Shown here: one piece after another, positions 46,476 through 57,989 of the stretch
Position numbering within the stretch: position 1 is the stretch's first letter
How the letters are laid out: every line of letters begins with the position of its first letter
From: Chlorocebus sabaeus
Lineage: Eukaryota > Chordata > Mammalia > Primates > Cercopithecidae
Direction of reading: 5' to 3'
Length of the DNA: 64,000 nucleotides
NCBI RefSeq assembly: GCF_047675955.1
Contig: NC_132929.1
Location: 32,294,421 to 32,358,420 of the forward strand
Translations under genes and position numbers: made by a program
The notes under the pieces: generated by a model
The model's input: the letters and a program-made list of their open reading frames with translations, nothing else
What the model was told of the DNA's origin: nothing
Databases searched by the model: none

Positions 46476-48199
46476 TCTAAGAAAAGGCAAAAGGTTGGAT
46501 AAATGGTATAAAGAAGTGGGTAGACTGGGAATGATTGCACTAGACTTGGGTGTCAGCGTGGGGCAGAATTGGAGCTCATATTTAAGAGTCCTGGGGCTAT
46601 TCAATAAACACTGCCACAGACAAAAATAGAAAGTCAGGCATTCCATCTGACTGATGTATCATTCTGAAGATGCCAGCTGGCCAGTACAAAGTCCAAGCGT
46701 ATGGCGACAAGGCAGATGATGGGATACTTCAGACCAGAACAAGAAGGTTCAAAGCTGAAAGAAGAATTCCTGAGTCCCTAGAGCAGTGCTGTAGGCATTT
46801 GTATAGGGTGCCCAGCATTGGCTATAGTTCAGAAAGGAACCATTAAGGGTACTGAGCTTACAGGAATACAGCCATACTAAAATTCCGTAATAGCTTTAAG
46901 GTTCCTGTGATGGGAGACCACAAGAATGCATTCAAAAAAGAATAATGAGAGCACATTGGGGTGGAGGAGGGGGTGGGAAGGTTGTGATAGAGGCAGGTGA
47001 CTAATTTCTCTTGATATATAATGATGTTTGGGATGGGAAAAGATTTCCCTCTCTAAGGAAACATATTTGATTGGTCTAACGAGGTAGAACGGGTGTCACT
47101 TCTATAAACTCTTTAGTCAGGGAAGGGTGGACAAAAGGAGGCTTAATTATTAACAGGTCCTAAGGATCAAGAAGGAGCAGATCATTTATTTTTTCCCGAA
47201 TTCATTGATCACAGTACCGAGTAATACACCCTTCCTGACTTGTTTAAGCTTTCAACTGCTTAATTTTTATGTTCTTATTGCAAATGTTTTCTTTTTACAA
47301 AAAGATACTTTCTGTTGTTTTCATTATAGGAATATAAATAGCAATAGTTCTCACTTCACATTACACAGCCTTCCTGTACGTCAAAGCTAGTCAACCAATT
47401 ATATCAGTTCATCTCTCCTTCTCTACCCTTCTCCTGTTTTCCTCTCCTCTTCCAATAGGAAAAGAATATTCCTGGTAAGAAGCTCTAGAATGTGAGTGTT
47501 GGCCCCATATTTTTCTTCATAAACTATCTTCCTCATGAAAGGAAGATCAGTCACCAATGATATGTAGTGGAGAGAAAGAGAAGAACTCTCAAGATCCACC
47601 ACAGAGGAGCAAAATCACATTGACAGTTATAGATAGGAGACAACTAAGAGGAAGCTGAACTGTGCAACCTAGAAGTCTATCGCTTTGGCTGGATTTCCAC
47701 TGTTTCCATGTTTTAGAGCCCTGTGCAGTATGTATGAAGGGTGATCAAGATGCAGAAACCAAAGTAAACGGAATACATATGCAAATAAGTAGCCTTTAGT
47801 CAGATTGTTCACTGATCATTTAAATATTTTCTTTCTCAAACCTGGTCCCTGCACCCTAAATCTAATTGAAGCCCCTCCACCCTCTGAACAGGAAGGAATC
47901 TTCTAGTTATACAGGCAATCTCTACCTTTGACAGTCTATATTTTGCTACTGCATTCATCGTAGGATTCTTCCACTTTGGATTTTGTGCAATTTACACCCA
48001 TTGTCTCAATTTGTTCAGTACTAAATGAATTATTTTGCATTCAACCTCCTTGTGCTCTGAACTAAGCTTTTACCTAAATTACGAGCTACACAAGAGGAGA
48101 GTATTATTTATCTCCACGGTCTCCCACTGAAGAGGGTCACTTCAAAATGTTGGATGGATAGATATATGGCTAAGAGGATGGATGAGTGAACTACTCTTC
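46476..48199. other. Unique sequence
   Basis: No frame above 61 codons and no confident repeat. Confidence 0.45.
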
Positions 48200-48780
48200 C
48201 CTTATCTTCCTTCTCTACCTATTGATTCCTTACCTCACATGTTCTCTCTTTCATGACGCCATTCTTGATTTTATTGATTTGAACACTAAGGGCTTTATCT
48301 CCTAAGACACTTATTCCATCTTATATTTTTGTTTTGCCTTTTTTTTTTTTGAGACAGAGTCACACTCTATTGCCTAGGCTGGAATGCACTGGCACAGTTT
48401 CACAATCTTGGCTCACTGCAACCTCCACCTCTGAGGTTCAAGTGATTCTCCTGTCGCAGCCTCCTGAGTAGCTGGGATTACAGGCATGCACCACCACGTT
48501 CAGCTGATTTTTTTGTATTTTTAGTAGAGATGGAGTTTCACCACGTTGACCAGGCTGTTCTCAAACTCCTGACCTCAGTTGATCTGCCTGCATGAGCCTC
48601 CCAAAGTACTGGGATTACAGATGTGAGCCACCGCGCCCAGCTTACCTTGTGATTTATACTTGTTTTAGTCTTCCACAGAGAGAGACTTTCTCATTTGTTT
48701 TTATATCTCCTGTTGCTCTTAGCACAGAGCTTATACACTGTAGATGATCAATAAATATTTTTGAAGTAATTTAATCTAGA
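48200..48780 (+). mobile_element. L2 3' end, split by Alu
   Basis: GACGCCATTCTTGATTTTAT before the Alu and CTTAGCACAGAGCTTATACA, GATGATCAATAAATATTTTT after it match L2 3' terminal text. Confidence 0.55.
48338..48642 (-). mobile_element. AluS-like SINE
   Basis: Reverse full-length Alu from the T run and GAGACAGAGTCACACTC to ACCGCGCCCAGC, with a small internal insertion near 48398. Confidence 0.94.
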
Positions 48781-50140
48781 GTAATTTGAGACTCAAAATA
48801 TTTCTGCAAGGCACAGCACTGATATTCCTGTCCTCACTGATGACTTGCTCACTGTCACCTAGCTGGCCAAAAAGCTGGCCAGGAGAACACAAAAGCAGGA
48901 AAGGAGAACCAGTTTTTATCAGCACCATTTCCTATTTCAGTATGCTTTAAACAGATCCAAACAGATTCAGTATGCTTTTAAACAGCCATTAAAAAGAACA
49001 TGCTGGGTCACAAAAATGAAAAACTTCTGCATTTACAAAGAGGGTAAAGTCTGTAAAGATATTTCCCTGCTTTGATTTTTTCCTTAAGGAAGCCATATGT
49101 TAAGTTTTCCTTTTAACCAGTATGCATACATCACCATACACCATCTTACCCAGGTGTCTTATGTGTCTAAAATCTGTTCTTATGTTTTTGTGTCACCATT
49201 ACCCACCTAGTCAAGGTCTCAACTGCCTTATGATTACATAATTACTATAGTCCCTTAATTGCTTCTACCACCTTATGGGTCCCTCCATCTACCTTCGTAA
49301 GGGAAGGGGAGATGGAAGGTGTAGCCATTTTGAGGGGTAGTAAATACTTTTTTAAGGGGAATGAATGGACCCAATGTTTAGTCAATGGTTAGCAAATAAT
49401 TCTCTTTGGGAATTGAACAGGACCCGAGAGCAGAAGTAGTTTGAGACAAAGTTTGTCTGGGCTCTACGTGTAGTGTGTGATTTTCAGGCTCTTCCTCTTC
49501 TCTGGTTAATTAAGTTTCACAGAAGGGTAACAAAGGCGATTGGGTTCCTTTTAGAGGGCCCAGTTTCTAGGTAGATAAGGAAAGCAGCCTCATCCTGTGC
49601 TCTGGGTCTTGTGCCTTATTTCTCAGGGTTTGGTCCTTGCTCCACTTCAAGGTTAGCTTTGCTGTTTTCAAATTAGTTTCTGGAATGACCTGGATTTTCA
49701 TCTGTTAGGGTAATCCTCACCAGAACATTCCTGCCTGAAGACAGGGATAGTTTTTTCGTTTTTGTTTTGTTTTTGTGTGGTCATTTAATATTATTCATTG
49801 CCTACAGAGCGTCTTTATGAATTTAAAGGAATGTTGGTGGGGTTGAGCATTTCAGAAGGCACTACTTTTCCGTTTGTGGGAAAAGTTGTAAACAAATGAG
49901 CTTTCTATTTCAGGGCAATGAACTGATTCTTAATCTTTTTAGCTGCTGAAATATTTAGAATGCATGGTTTTATTTACTGCTTTTCTACCATAATGCGAAA
50001 TATAGAGGGATAAAATACACTTAAACTTTTGAAAGTATAATGCTGAAATTGTGAACCTACTGTCACTCATGTTTGAAATTAGGGCAAAGGCAAAGTACAG
50101 AACAAAAAGCAATGACAAGCAAGGTGCAATTATTTGGACA
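48781..50140. other. No gene; old repeat-like stretch at 49290-49740
   Basis: 49320-49345 repeats a phrase also found near 11649 (see there), so an unresolved old LTR/ERV family is probably present. The remainder is unique-looking. Confidence 0.4.
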
Positions 50141-50149
50141 TTTTATCAT

Positions 50150-50300
50150 TCATTTACTTATTGAGCACCTGATACCATGTCCACAATAGAGGGATTCCAA
50201 AATGAAAAGTCATGGTCCTACCTTTTAGGAGCTTACAAATAAGCTGTTTACAAACAAAGTTGAATGCAAAAAGGAGTAAAATGAATAAGATATAGTAGAA
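50150..50300 (-). mobile_element. L2-like fragment, antisense
   Basis: TATTGAGCACCTGATACCAT and CTTTTAGGAGCTTACAAATA resemble antisense L2 (the 'tattgagcacctactatgtg ... ggagcttacag' text). Confidence 0.55.
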
Positions 50301-50591
50301 GTAGAGGGAAAAAAAGATTATTTCACCCCAATTATGTGAAAAATTTTTAAAACTTGTTGGTAGACATTTGAGCAATGTCTCTGAAGGCAGTGAGATGTAA
50401 ATGCTATGTCAATATTGTAGGAAGGTCTGTCCAGGATTTTGGAACACTGTTATCAAAAGGAGAGTCTGGTTGGGATACAGTTACCTTGGTGAAACAGCTA
50501 GAGAGAAACACAAATTAGAGGCTTTTCTCACTAGACTGTGGAAAACTACTGATGCTCTATTCAGATGAGTGTCATAATTAGAGTTGTGTTT

Positions 50592-50888
50592 GACCAGGTG
50601 CAGTGTGGCTCACACCTGTAATCCCAGTACTTTGGGAGGCCGAGGTAGGTGGATCACCTGAGGTCAGGTGTTCAAGACCAGCCTGGCCAACATGGCGAAA
50701 CCCTGTCTCTACTAAAAATACAAAAATTAGGTGGGCGTGGTGGCAGGTGCCTATAATCCCAGTTACTCAGGAGGCTGAGGCAAGAGAATCACTTGAACCT
50801 GGGAGGCGGAGGTTGCAGTGGGGCGAAATCATGCCACTGCTTTCCGGCCTGAGCAACAGAGTGAGACTGTCTCAAAAAAAAAAAAATT
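50592..50888 (+). mobile_element. AluS-like SINE
   Basis: Sense full-length Alu. Target duplication GAGTTGTGTTT at 50581-50591 and 50889-50899. Confidence 0.96.
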
Positions 50889-50977
50889 GAGTTGTGTTTA
50901 AGGTAGATGAATTTGACCACAATGTATTGGTCTAATTGGAATTGAGATGAGAATTCATCTGAACTTCTTTTACAGAA

Positions 50978-51802
50978 CCCTGATGATCAGACAGTGTGAG
51001 ATAAAGAAGCCAGCCAAAAACCACCAAAACCAAGATGGCAACAAAAGCAACCTGTACTTGTCCTCACCGTTCATTATATGCTAATTATAATGCATTAGCA
51101 TACTAAAAGATCCCCCCACCAGCGCCATGACAGTTTACAAATGCCATGCCAATGTCCCGAACTTACCTTATATGGTCTAAAAGAAAGAGGAACCCTCAGT
51201 TCTAGGAAATCCTCACCCTTCTCCTGGAAAACTCATGAATAATCCACCCCATGTTTAGCATGTCTTCAAAAAATAACCATAAAAAGAGCCAGCCAGCAGC
51301 CCACAATGGGTGCTCTGCTTGTGGAGTAACTTCTCTTTTATTCCTTTATTTATTTATTTATGTATTTTTATTTTTTGAGACGAAGTCTCACTTGTCACCC
51401 AGGCTGGAGTACGGTGGCACGATCTCGGCTCACTGCAACCTCCACCTCCCGGGTTCAAGCAATTCTCCTGCCTCAGCCTCTGGGGTAGCTGGTATTACTG
51501 GAGCCCATCACCAAACCTGGCTAATTTTCGTATTTTTAGTAGAGACAAGTTTTCACCACGTTGGCCATGCTGGTCTTGAACTCCTGGCCTCAAGTGATCC
51601 GCCCGCCTCGGCATCCCAAAAGATTATAGGGATTATAGGCATGAGCCACTACACCCAGCCCTTTTATTCCTTTACTTTCTTAATAAACTTGCTTTCACTT
51701 TACTCTGTCGGCTGGCTCTTAAATTCCTTCATGTGCTGAACCAATGACCCGTGTGGCTTCCTGGACTGAGCCCCACTTTTGGGCTTTGCCCTGTGCCAGA
51801 AT
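50978..51802 (+). mobile_element. LTR copy 1 of a three-copy cluster (5'-truncated), with Alu
   Basis: ERV LTR text: CCACCAAAACCAAGATGGCA, CCCCCACCAGCGCCATGACA, TTATATGGTCTAAAAGAAAG and a polyadenylation signal in CTTAATAAACTTGC (51679). Shares TGCTAATTATAATGCATT with copy 2 but not copy 3. U5 differs from the other two. The Alu at 51348-51660 lies inside. ERV1 class likely; family not named. No internal viral genes are adjacent. Confidence 0.75.
51348..51660 (-). mobile_element. AluS-like SINE in LTR copy 1
   Basis: Reverse full-length Alu. Perfect 14-bp target duplication CTTTTATTCCTTTA at 51334-51347 and 51661-51674. Confidence 0.96.
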
Positions 51803-51884
51803 GGGAAAGTCTAGAGGAGGGGATAATGCAACACTACACTGCATTTTAAAGTTTACATTCTCACTTTTTAAAACGAGTGGTAGC

Positions 51885-52112
51885 TTGATATAGTGGGAAA
51901 AGGGAAAGCCACTTGAAGTCTGAAGGCATTCTCTGGCTGCCTCTTACTAGCTCTGTGACCTTTGGCATATTAATCAATATCTGTATCCTCAGTTTCCTTT
52001 TCTGTTATGCGGGATTAATAACTATCCTGTAGAGTTGCTTTGGTAAATGAGATAAGCCTCAGAACACAATGCCTCACACATAATAAGTGCTCAATGAATA
52101 TTTGTTTCCTCC
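51885..52112 (+). mobile_element. MIR
   Basis: Near-complete: ACTAGCTCTGTGACCTTTGG, ATCCTCAGTTTCCTTTTCTG, GTAGAGTTGCTTTGGTAAAT and AATAAGTGCTCAATGAATAT. Confidence 0.88.
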
Positions 52113-52319
52113 TTTTCTTACCTAATTCAGAATTTTAAAAGCGTTTATTTCTGACTGTTAATATAGCTTGAGTTAGTGAACACCCACGTATCTCACTTCA
52201 GTATTTTAGATGGTTCTAAAGTCTGTGCCACAGAAGGCAAAATTGCATCACATTTGCATTTGGGAGAATAAATTTACAATCAAGAAATTAACAGGTACTT
52301 TGGGTTCTCAAGATAGTCT

Positions 52320-52530
52320 GAGTTTATTCAACATTCATTTGATCGATATTTGTTGTGCCTCTGTGTCTGTGGCTCTGCAAGGAGATACAGACATGGTACA
52401 ACTCAGTCTTGCTCTCAAGGAGTTCAAAGTCAAGTGTGAGATATATCAACACACAGATGATCAAAAGGGTTTGTGGTAAGTACTAGCAGTTTATACAAGT
52501 GTTATGGGAGCACAGAAGAATGTGTAATAG
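52320..52530 (-). mobile_element. L2-like fragment, antisense
   Basis: TTATTCAACATTCATTTGAT, AGGAGATACAGACATGGTAC and CTCTCAAGGAGTTCAAAGTC are antisense L2 text. A chance 89-codon plus-strand frame covers it. Confidence 0.6.
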
Positions 52531-52672
52531 GTTGTTTGCAGAAAGAAGTAAGGGAATGCTTTGCAAGGAAGCAATGCCTTTAGATAAGTCTTGAAGTATT
52601 AGTTGTAGTTCACCCGCTCCACATTATTTCTTCTGCTAGACCCATGCCAGGTGGGAAAATAATATGTAAAAC

Positions 52673-53303
52673 TGTCAGAAGCATTTGAACCAGAGTGCCA
52701 CCATCTTGAACAGGGGCTGGGTAAAATGAGGCTGAAATCTGCTGGGCTGCATTCCCAATAGGTTAGACATTCTTAGTCACAGGATGGGATAGGAGGTCGG
52801 CAAAAGATACAAGTCACAAAGATCCTACTGATAAAACAGGATGCAGTAAAGAAGCTGGCCAAGGCCTACCAAAACCAAATGGCAACAAACGTGATCTCTG
52901 GTTGTCCTCCCTGCTCACTGTATGCTAATTATAATGCATTTGCTTACTAAAAGACACTCCCACCAGCGCCGTTACAGTTTACAAATGCGATGGCAACTTC
53001 CAGAAGTTTACCCTATAACTCTAAAAGGAAGAGGAACCCTCAGTTCCAGGAGCTCCCTGCCCCTTTCCTGGAAAACTCATGAGTAATCCACCCCTTGTTT
53101 AGCATATGATCAACAAATAACCATAATAATAGCCAACCAGCAGCCTTCAGGCTGCTCTGTCTTTGGAGCAGGCATTTTTTATTCCTTTACTTTTCTAATT
53201 AACTTGCTTTCACTTTTCTCTATGTACTCGCCCTGAATTCTTTATTGTGTGAGATCCAAGAACCCTCTTTTGTGGTCTAGATTAGTACCCATTTCCGGTA
53301 ACA
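52673..53303 (+). mobile_element. LTR copy 2 of the cluster (solitary, full)
   Basis: Runs TGTCAGAAGC to GGTAACA (TG...CA ends), 631 bp. A full set of LTR landmarks matches copy 3. The polyadenylation signal is decayed (CTAATTAACTTGC). No internal ERV sequence on either side, so it is a solitary LTR. Family not named. Confidence 0.8.
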
Positions 53304-53556
53304 AAAATGTAAAGAAGAGAGGAATTGCATTGGTCTGCATTTACCTGAAAATACCAACAACAGGGATTTAAACAAAGTTGGAGCTTCTTTTTCTCACATA
53401 CTTGGAAATCTAGAGGTAGGCACTTGGTGGTATTGACTTAGTGGCTGAAGGATGTCAGGTCCTAGGTCTTTGGGGTTCTTTTGGCCTATCCCTTGGGGTC
53501 TCAAGATGGTAACTTCAGCTCCGGCTTTCAAGTTCCATACTTCAAGCAGAAAGAAG

Positions 53557-54470
53557 TGTCAGAGGCATCTGAACAAGAGCAACTCCATCTTGAATAGGGG
53601 CTGGGTAAATTGAGGCCGAGACCTACTGGACTGCATCCCAACAGGTTGAGGCATTCTAAGACACGGGATGAGACAGGAGGTCTGCACAAGATACAGGTCA
53701 TAAAGACCTTTCTGATAAAACAGGTTGCAGTAAAGAAGTTGGTATAACCCATCAAAACCAAGATGGCGACGAGAGTGACCTCTGGTCATCCTCACTGCTA
53801 CACTCCCAACAGCACCAGTTTACAAATGCCACAGCAATGCCAGGAAGTTACCCTATATGGTTTAAAAAGGCAAGGAACCCTCAGATCTGGGAACTGCCCA
53901 CTCCTTTCCTGGAAAATTTGTGAATAATCCACCTCTTCTGTAGCATGTAGTCAAGAAATAACCATAAAAATGGCCAACCAGCAGCTCATGCTGCTGCCTC
54001 TGCCTATGGAGTAGCCATTCTTTTATTCCTTCATTTTCTTTCTTTCTTTCTTTTTTTTTTTTTTTGAGAGGGAGTCTCGCTCTGTCGCCCAGGCTGGAGT
54101 GCAGTGGCCGGATCTCAGCTCACTGCAAGCTCCGCCTCCCGAGTTCACGCCATTCTCCTGCCTCAGCCTCCCGAGTAGCTGGGACTACAGGCGCCCGCCA
54201 CCTCGCCTGGCTAATTTTTTGTATTTTTTAGTAGAGACGGGGTTTCACCGTGTTAGCCAGGATGGTCTCGATCTCCTGACCTCGTGATCCGCCTCTCTCG
54301 GCCTCCCAAAGTGCTGGGATTACAGGCTTGAGCCACCGCGCCCGGCTATTCCTTCATTTTCTTAATAAACTTACTTTCGCTGTGCACTGTGGGCTCTCCT
54401 TAAATACTTTCTTGTGCAAAATCCAAGAACCCTCTCTTGGTGTTTGGATCAGGAGCCCTTTCCAGTAACA
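53557..54470 (+). mobile_element. LTR copy 3 of the cluster (solitary), with AluY
   Basis: Runs TGTCAGAGGCATCTGAAC to CCAGTAACA; GAAG flanks both sides, fitting the 4-bp duplication of ERV1-class integration. TATA-like TATATGGTTTAAAAAGG near 53846 and AATAAA near 54364 (CTTAATAAACTTAC). The AluYR-like element splits the LTR just before the polyadenylation signal. No ERV genes remain. Confidence 0.85.
54041..54346 (-). mobile_element. AluYR-like SINE (Old World monkey lineage)
   Basis: Reverse full-length Alu, the best preserved in the window. On the sense strand it has GGCTCAAGCC in the left arm and GATCCGGCCACTG in the right arm, plus the CCAGGCGAGGTGG start of the right monomer; these are bases I associate with macaque/baboon AluYR subfamilies. 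Perfect 17-bp target duplication TATTCCTTCATTTTCTT at 54024-54040 and 54347-54363. Confidence 0.93.
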
Positions 54471-54899
54471 GAAGGAAGTTCCAGTGCCCATACAAGGGAA
54501 GTAAAACTTTCTTAGAACTCCCCAGCAGAATTCCATTTAAATCTCTTTGGTCAGAGCCGTATCCTATAGCTGCACCTATCTCCACTTTCAAGGAAGCTAA
54601 GGAATAGAAGTTTTCTTTATTTATTTTACCCTTTTAAAGCTGGGCACAAAATTACCCCCAATAAAATCAAAATTCTGTTAAAATGGAAGAAGGGAAAATA
54701 TATTAAATATATGATGTAAGCAACTTAAGATTCTCTGCTTATGCTTGTTTAGGGAATTACAAATAGTTGGTATAGCTAGATGATAGAATGTCAGAAGATT
54801 GGTAAGAGATAAAGACTGGAGAGACAAGCCAAACGGAGCCAAGGACAAATCTAAAACTTTATTTGTGCGAGAAGAAAAAAAAAAAAAAAAAAAAAAGCC

Positions 54900-55003
54900 T
54901 TTTTTAAGACGAGGTTTCACTTTGTTGCCCAGGCTGGTCTTGAGTACCTGGGCTCAGGTAATCCTCCTGTCTCTCAGCCTCCAGAATAGCTAGACTACAG
55001 GTA
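54900..55003 (-). mobile_element. Alu monomer fragment
   Basis: Reverse arm GACGAGGTTTCACTTTGTTG to CTACAGGTACACATGG, preceded by an A run of about 23 (54875-54897), opposite in polarity to the expected T run. Confidence 0.7.
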
Positions 55004-55482
55004 CACATGGTTCATTTGTGCTAAGTTTTTTCACAGGAAAATATATTCAGAGTTCCATGATGGGATATCGGGAACATTTGCCTGGTTACAACCATATGGC
55101 AATAGGAAAGGAAGGCTCCGTGTTCCCATTACATTTTGGTCAATCAATTAATCAGAAACCTTCCGAGTCCTGGAAATGCAGCCAAGGGCAGGGTTCCAGC
55201 AGGAAATACTGACTGTTTTGCCTAGGCAGTGTAAGACCTGTTTTTATCCCATGTCTTGATAAAAGTCACCGCTAATATTTATTTTTCTTTCTTTTTTCCT
55301 TTTCTTCTACTCCTTTTTGCTTTGAATTTACACCAGTATGTGTCCCAGTGAGTCCATTTCTTCTCCCCTTTAAAATACATTCTCAGCAAGATTCCAAGCC
55401 CCTGACTAAAAGCCAGGCAAGGTCATTTCTAGACTTCAAGGTTTCTGAGACATAATTTTTCCTTTTCTTTTTCTTTTTCCTA

Positions 55483-55819
55483 TTTATTTGTTTATTTATT
55501 TTGAGACAATGTCTTACTCTGTTTATTTATTTATTTATTTTGAGACAGTGTCTTGCCCAGGCTGGAGTGCAGTGGTATGATCATGGCGCACTGCAGCCTC
55601 GACCTCTCAGGCTCAAGTGATCCTCCTACCTCAGCCTCCCAAGTTGCTGGGACTACAGGCTCATGTCACCATGCCCCAACTAATTCTTTTTTTCTTTTTT
55701 GTAGAGACGACGTTTCCCTGTGTTGCCCAGGCTGGTCTTGAACTCCTGGGCTCAAGTGATCTTCCTGCCTCAGCCTCCCAAAGTACTGGGATTACAGGCA
55801 TAAGCCACCGTGCCTGGCC
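55483..55819 (-). mobile_element. AluJ-like SINE with duplicated head
   Basis: Reverse AluJ ending CACCGTGCCTGGCC. The head is present twice: TTATTTTGAGACAATGTCTT (about 55496) and again TTATTTTGAGACAGTGTCTT (about 55536), separated by a (TTTA)n stretch. Confidence 0.9.
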
Positions 55820-56109
55820 TAGTTTTCAAGATTTTATCATTCTATCACATTGTTGTGACTCCTCTCCCTCTCATCCTGGGTGCTTTTTCAACTGTGGCTT
55901 GTAAGAAGCTCTTTGAGCCTTCTCTCCTTATCCCTCTTGACTCTGTCCTTTCCCAGGTGTCCAAGTGTTTAGTTACCTTTGGAGTTCAGTGTGTTCTAAT
56001 ATCTAAACAAACCCCTCCTACCATACAATTACACTTATATCCTATATTGTTGATACAAATAATAACGTTTGATTATTCTTTTTCTCATCTCAAAAGTAAG
56101 GCCTGTTTA

Positions 56110-56600
56110 TCGTAAAACATTTTTTTAAAAAAATATAGATCAACCAAAAAAGAAATGGGAATTATCCATAATCTCACCATCCATGATTAAATAAATATCC
56201 ATGATTAACACTTTGGTGTGCTTTCCTTTCAGCCTTGCTGTTATACATACAGATTGTGTATATTTTTTAATGGTATCATTCTGTGCATTTTGCTTTATAA
56301 TCTGTTTTTCATTAATAATGTGTTATAACAGTTTTCTTTTCCAGTCATTTTTTAAAATTTAATTTTTAATCTTACTAAAATTATATATATACATATATAT
56401 ATACTTTGAAAATCAAACAGTATCATAAGACATAATAAAAAATAGCAGTAATCCCCTGACCCAGCCCTCCTCATCCTTGGTTTTTATCCCCTTGGGTCAG
56501 ACTTACAACTATCTTGCTTCTCCTGGAAATATATCAATATATTTCTAAATAATATGCCTTTACAATTATTTCTGGATTTTAAGCTATAAACACTGAAAAA
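56110..56600 (-). mobile_element. Old LINE-like sequence, unresolved
   Basis: GATTAACACTTTGGTGTGCT and TTCAGCCTTGCTGTTATACA, then a long AT-rich stretch, resemble antisense old LINE text. Low certainty. Confidence 0.35.
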
Positions 56601-56659
56601 TGTCTTCTATGATGAAAGACAAGGATTTAGAACTCATGAACTCTTCCTCAATGCACACA

Positions 56660-56826
56660 CATATTTTTCCTTCTTATGGAGTTATAGAACAATTTTTACA
56701 AAATCACCATTTAGTGTTCGCCTTAAAACAACAATGTGAATGTACTTAATGCCTCTGAACTCTACACTTAGAAATGGCTAAAATGGTAAATTTTACATCA
56801 TGTTTATTTTAGCACAAATGTTTTTG
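56660..56826 (+). mobile_element. L1M 3' end fragment
   Basis: CAATGTGAATGTACTTAATG, CTCTGAACTCTACACTTAGA and AAATGGCTAAAATGGTAAAT: L1M 3' terminal text. Confidence 0.8.
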
Positions 56827-56871
56827 GGGTTTTTAAACCACATCTTTTAAAAAGAAACACAGTTGCAAAAA

Positions 56872-57030
56872 TAAAAATATATATATATAACTGTATATAG
56901 ATATATATAACATAAGCAATATATAGATGGATATAGATATAATATCTATCTATATATGAGATATCTATATATAATATATAATATATATTGATCAATATAA
57001 TATGTATCTATATATAGATATATATCTGTC
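56872..57030. repeat. TATAGATA-rich low-complexity region
   Basis: About 160 bp of almost pure A/T with repeated ATATAGATAT/ATATCTATAT motifs in both orientations, so many short self-complementary pairs. Confidence 0.9.
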
Positions 57031-57989
57031 TCAGCATCATTCACAGTCATTTAATGCACTGTACTACATTTCATTTCTATTACAATGTTTACATTTCCTG
57101 GAGTCAGTAATCACCTTGGTTTTTGTTTTTGTTTTCCTATTGGCTTAGTTTTTTTATGAAACAGATCCCAGACCTTCCAACAGAACCATAAAATTTAAGT
57201 CGGTATAGCTCAAACACATCAGTTCCTTTTGGTTTTTTTCCTTTCACATCCCTTTTGGCCTCCTCCATAGTCCCACTCCATTTGAACTCTAAGTTTTATA
57301 TCCTTGAACTTATCTTACCTCTCTCCTATGTTGGATGTCTTGTTTCCTAAACTCCAGTACTGTACTTTTTTCTGCTTTACTTCTTCATTGATGAAGCACA
57401 TGTTTGAGTAACTTTCTGAAAAACTCAATATGAACAGCAAATTGTTTGTGATCTTGAATGACTGAAAATGTCTTTATTTATCCTTACTTAATTTGTAGTT
57501 TGTCTGGCTATCAATTTTAGCTTGCAAACAATTTTCCTTTAGAATTTTGGAAGTCCTCACTTCATTGTTTTTTAGCTATCAGCATTGCTGTTGACTCATC
57601 TGCCATCTGAGTTTTAAAACTTTGTATGTCATCTGGTTTGTGTGTTTTTTTCCTTTTAAGATTCTCTCGTTATGACTGGAGATCTGAAATTTCACAATGA
57701 ATCTGCCTTGGTATGGGTGTTTTTTCATTCAGCATGCTAGCACTTATTATGCTCTTTATGCACTTTCGATTTGGAAACTTGTATCCTTTTGTTCTGGGGA
57801 ACTTTTGGTGTTTGTGTGATTACTTCCTTCCTCCATTTTGTTTTTGTTTTTTAATTTTGGAACTTCTGTTACTCAGATTGGCTCTCTTGGATTGATAATC
57901 TTTTCTTTCCTCTTTTGTATCTCTTTTCTTTCTGTATTATTTTTGGGAGTTGAAGTGGGAGCTTTACCTTCCAACTCTTCTATTACATT
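57031..57989. other. T-rich sequence without a gene
   Basis: The pyrimidine-rich text (for example GACTGAAAATGTCTTTATTT) resembles decayed LINE antisense sequence, but I cannot place it. Frames of 60-70 codons are low-complexity Phe/Leu runs. Confidence 0.35.

Noticed and set aside
51251..51739. 162-codon plus-strand frame
   Set aside because: Antisense Alu translation (typical S-P-R-L-E-Y-G-G-T-I-S-A-H-C text) inside an LTR. Many other listed-size frames in the window are Alu read-throughs of the same type.
52210..52479. 89-codon plus-strand frame
   Set aside because: Overlaps antisense L2 sequence; no conserved protein pattern.
50978..54470. A single ERV provirus with two LTRs
   Set aside because: No gag, pol or env remains lie between the LTR copies; the spacers are MIR, L2 and unique DNA.
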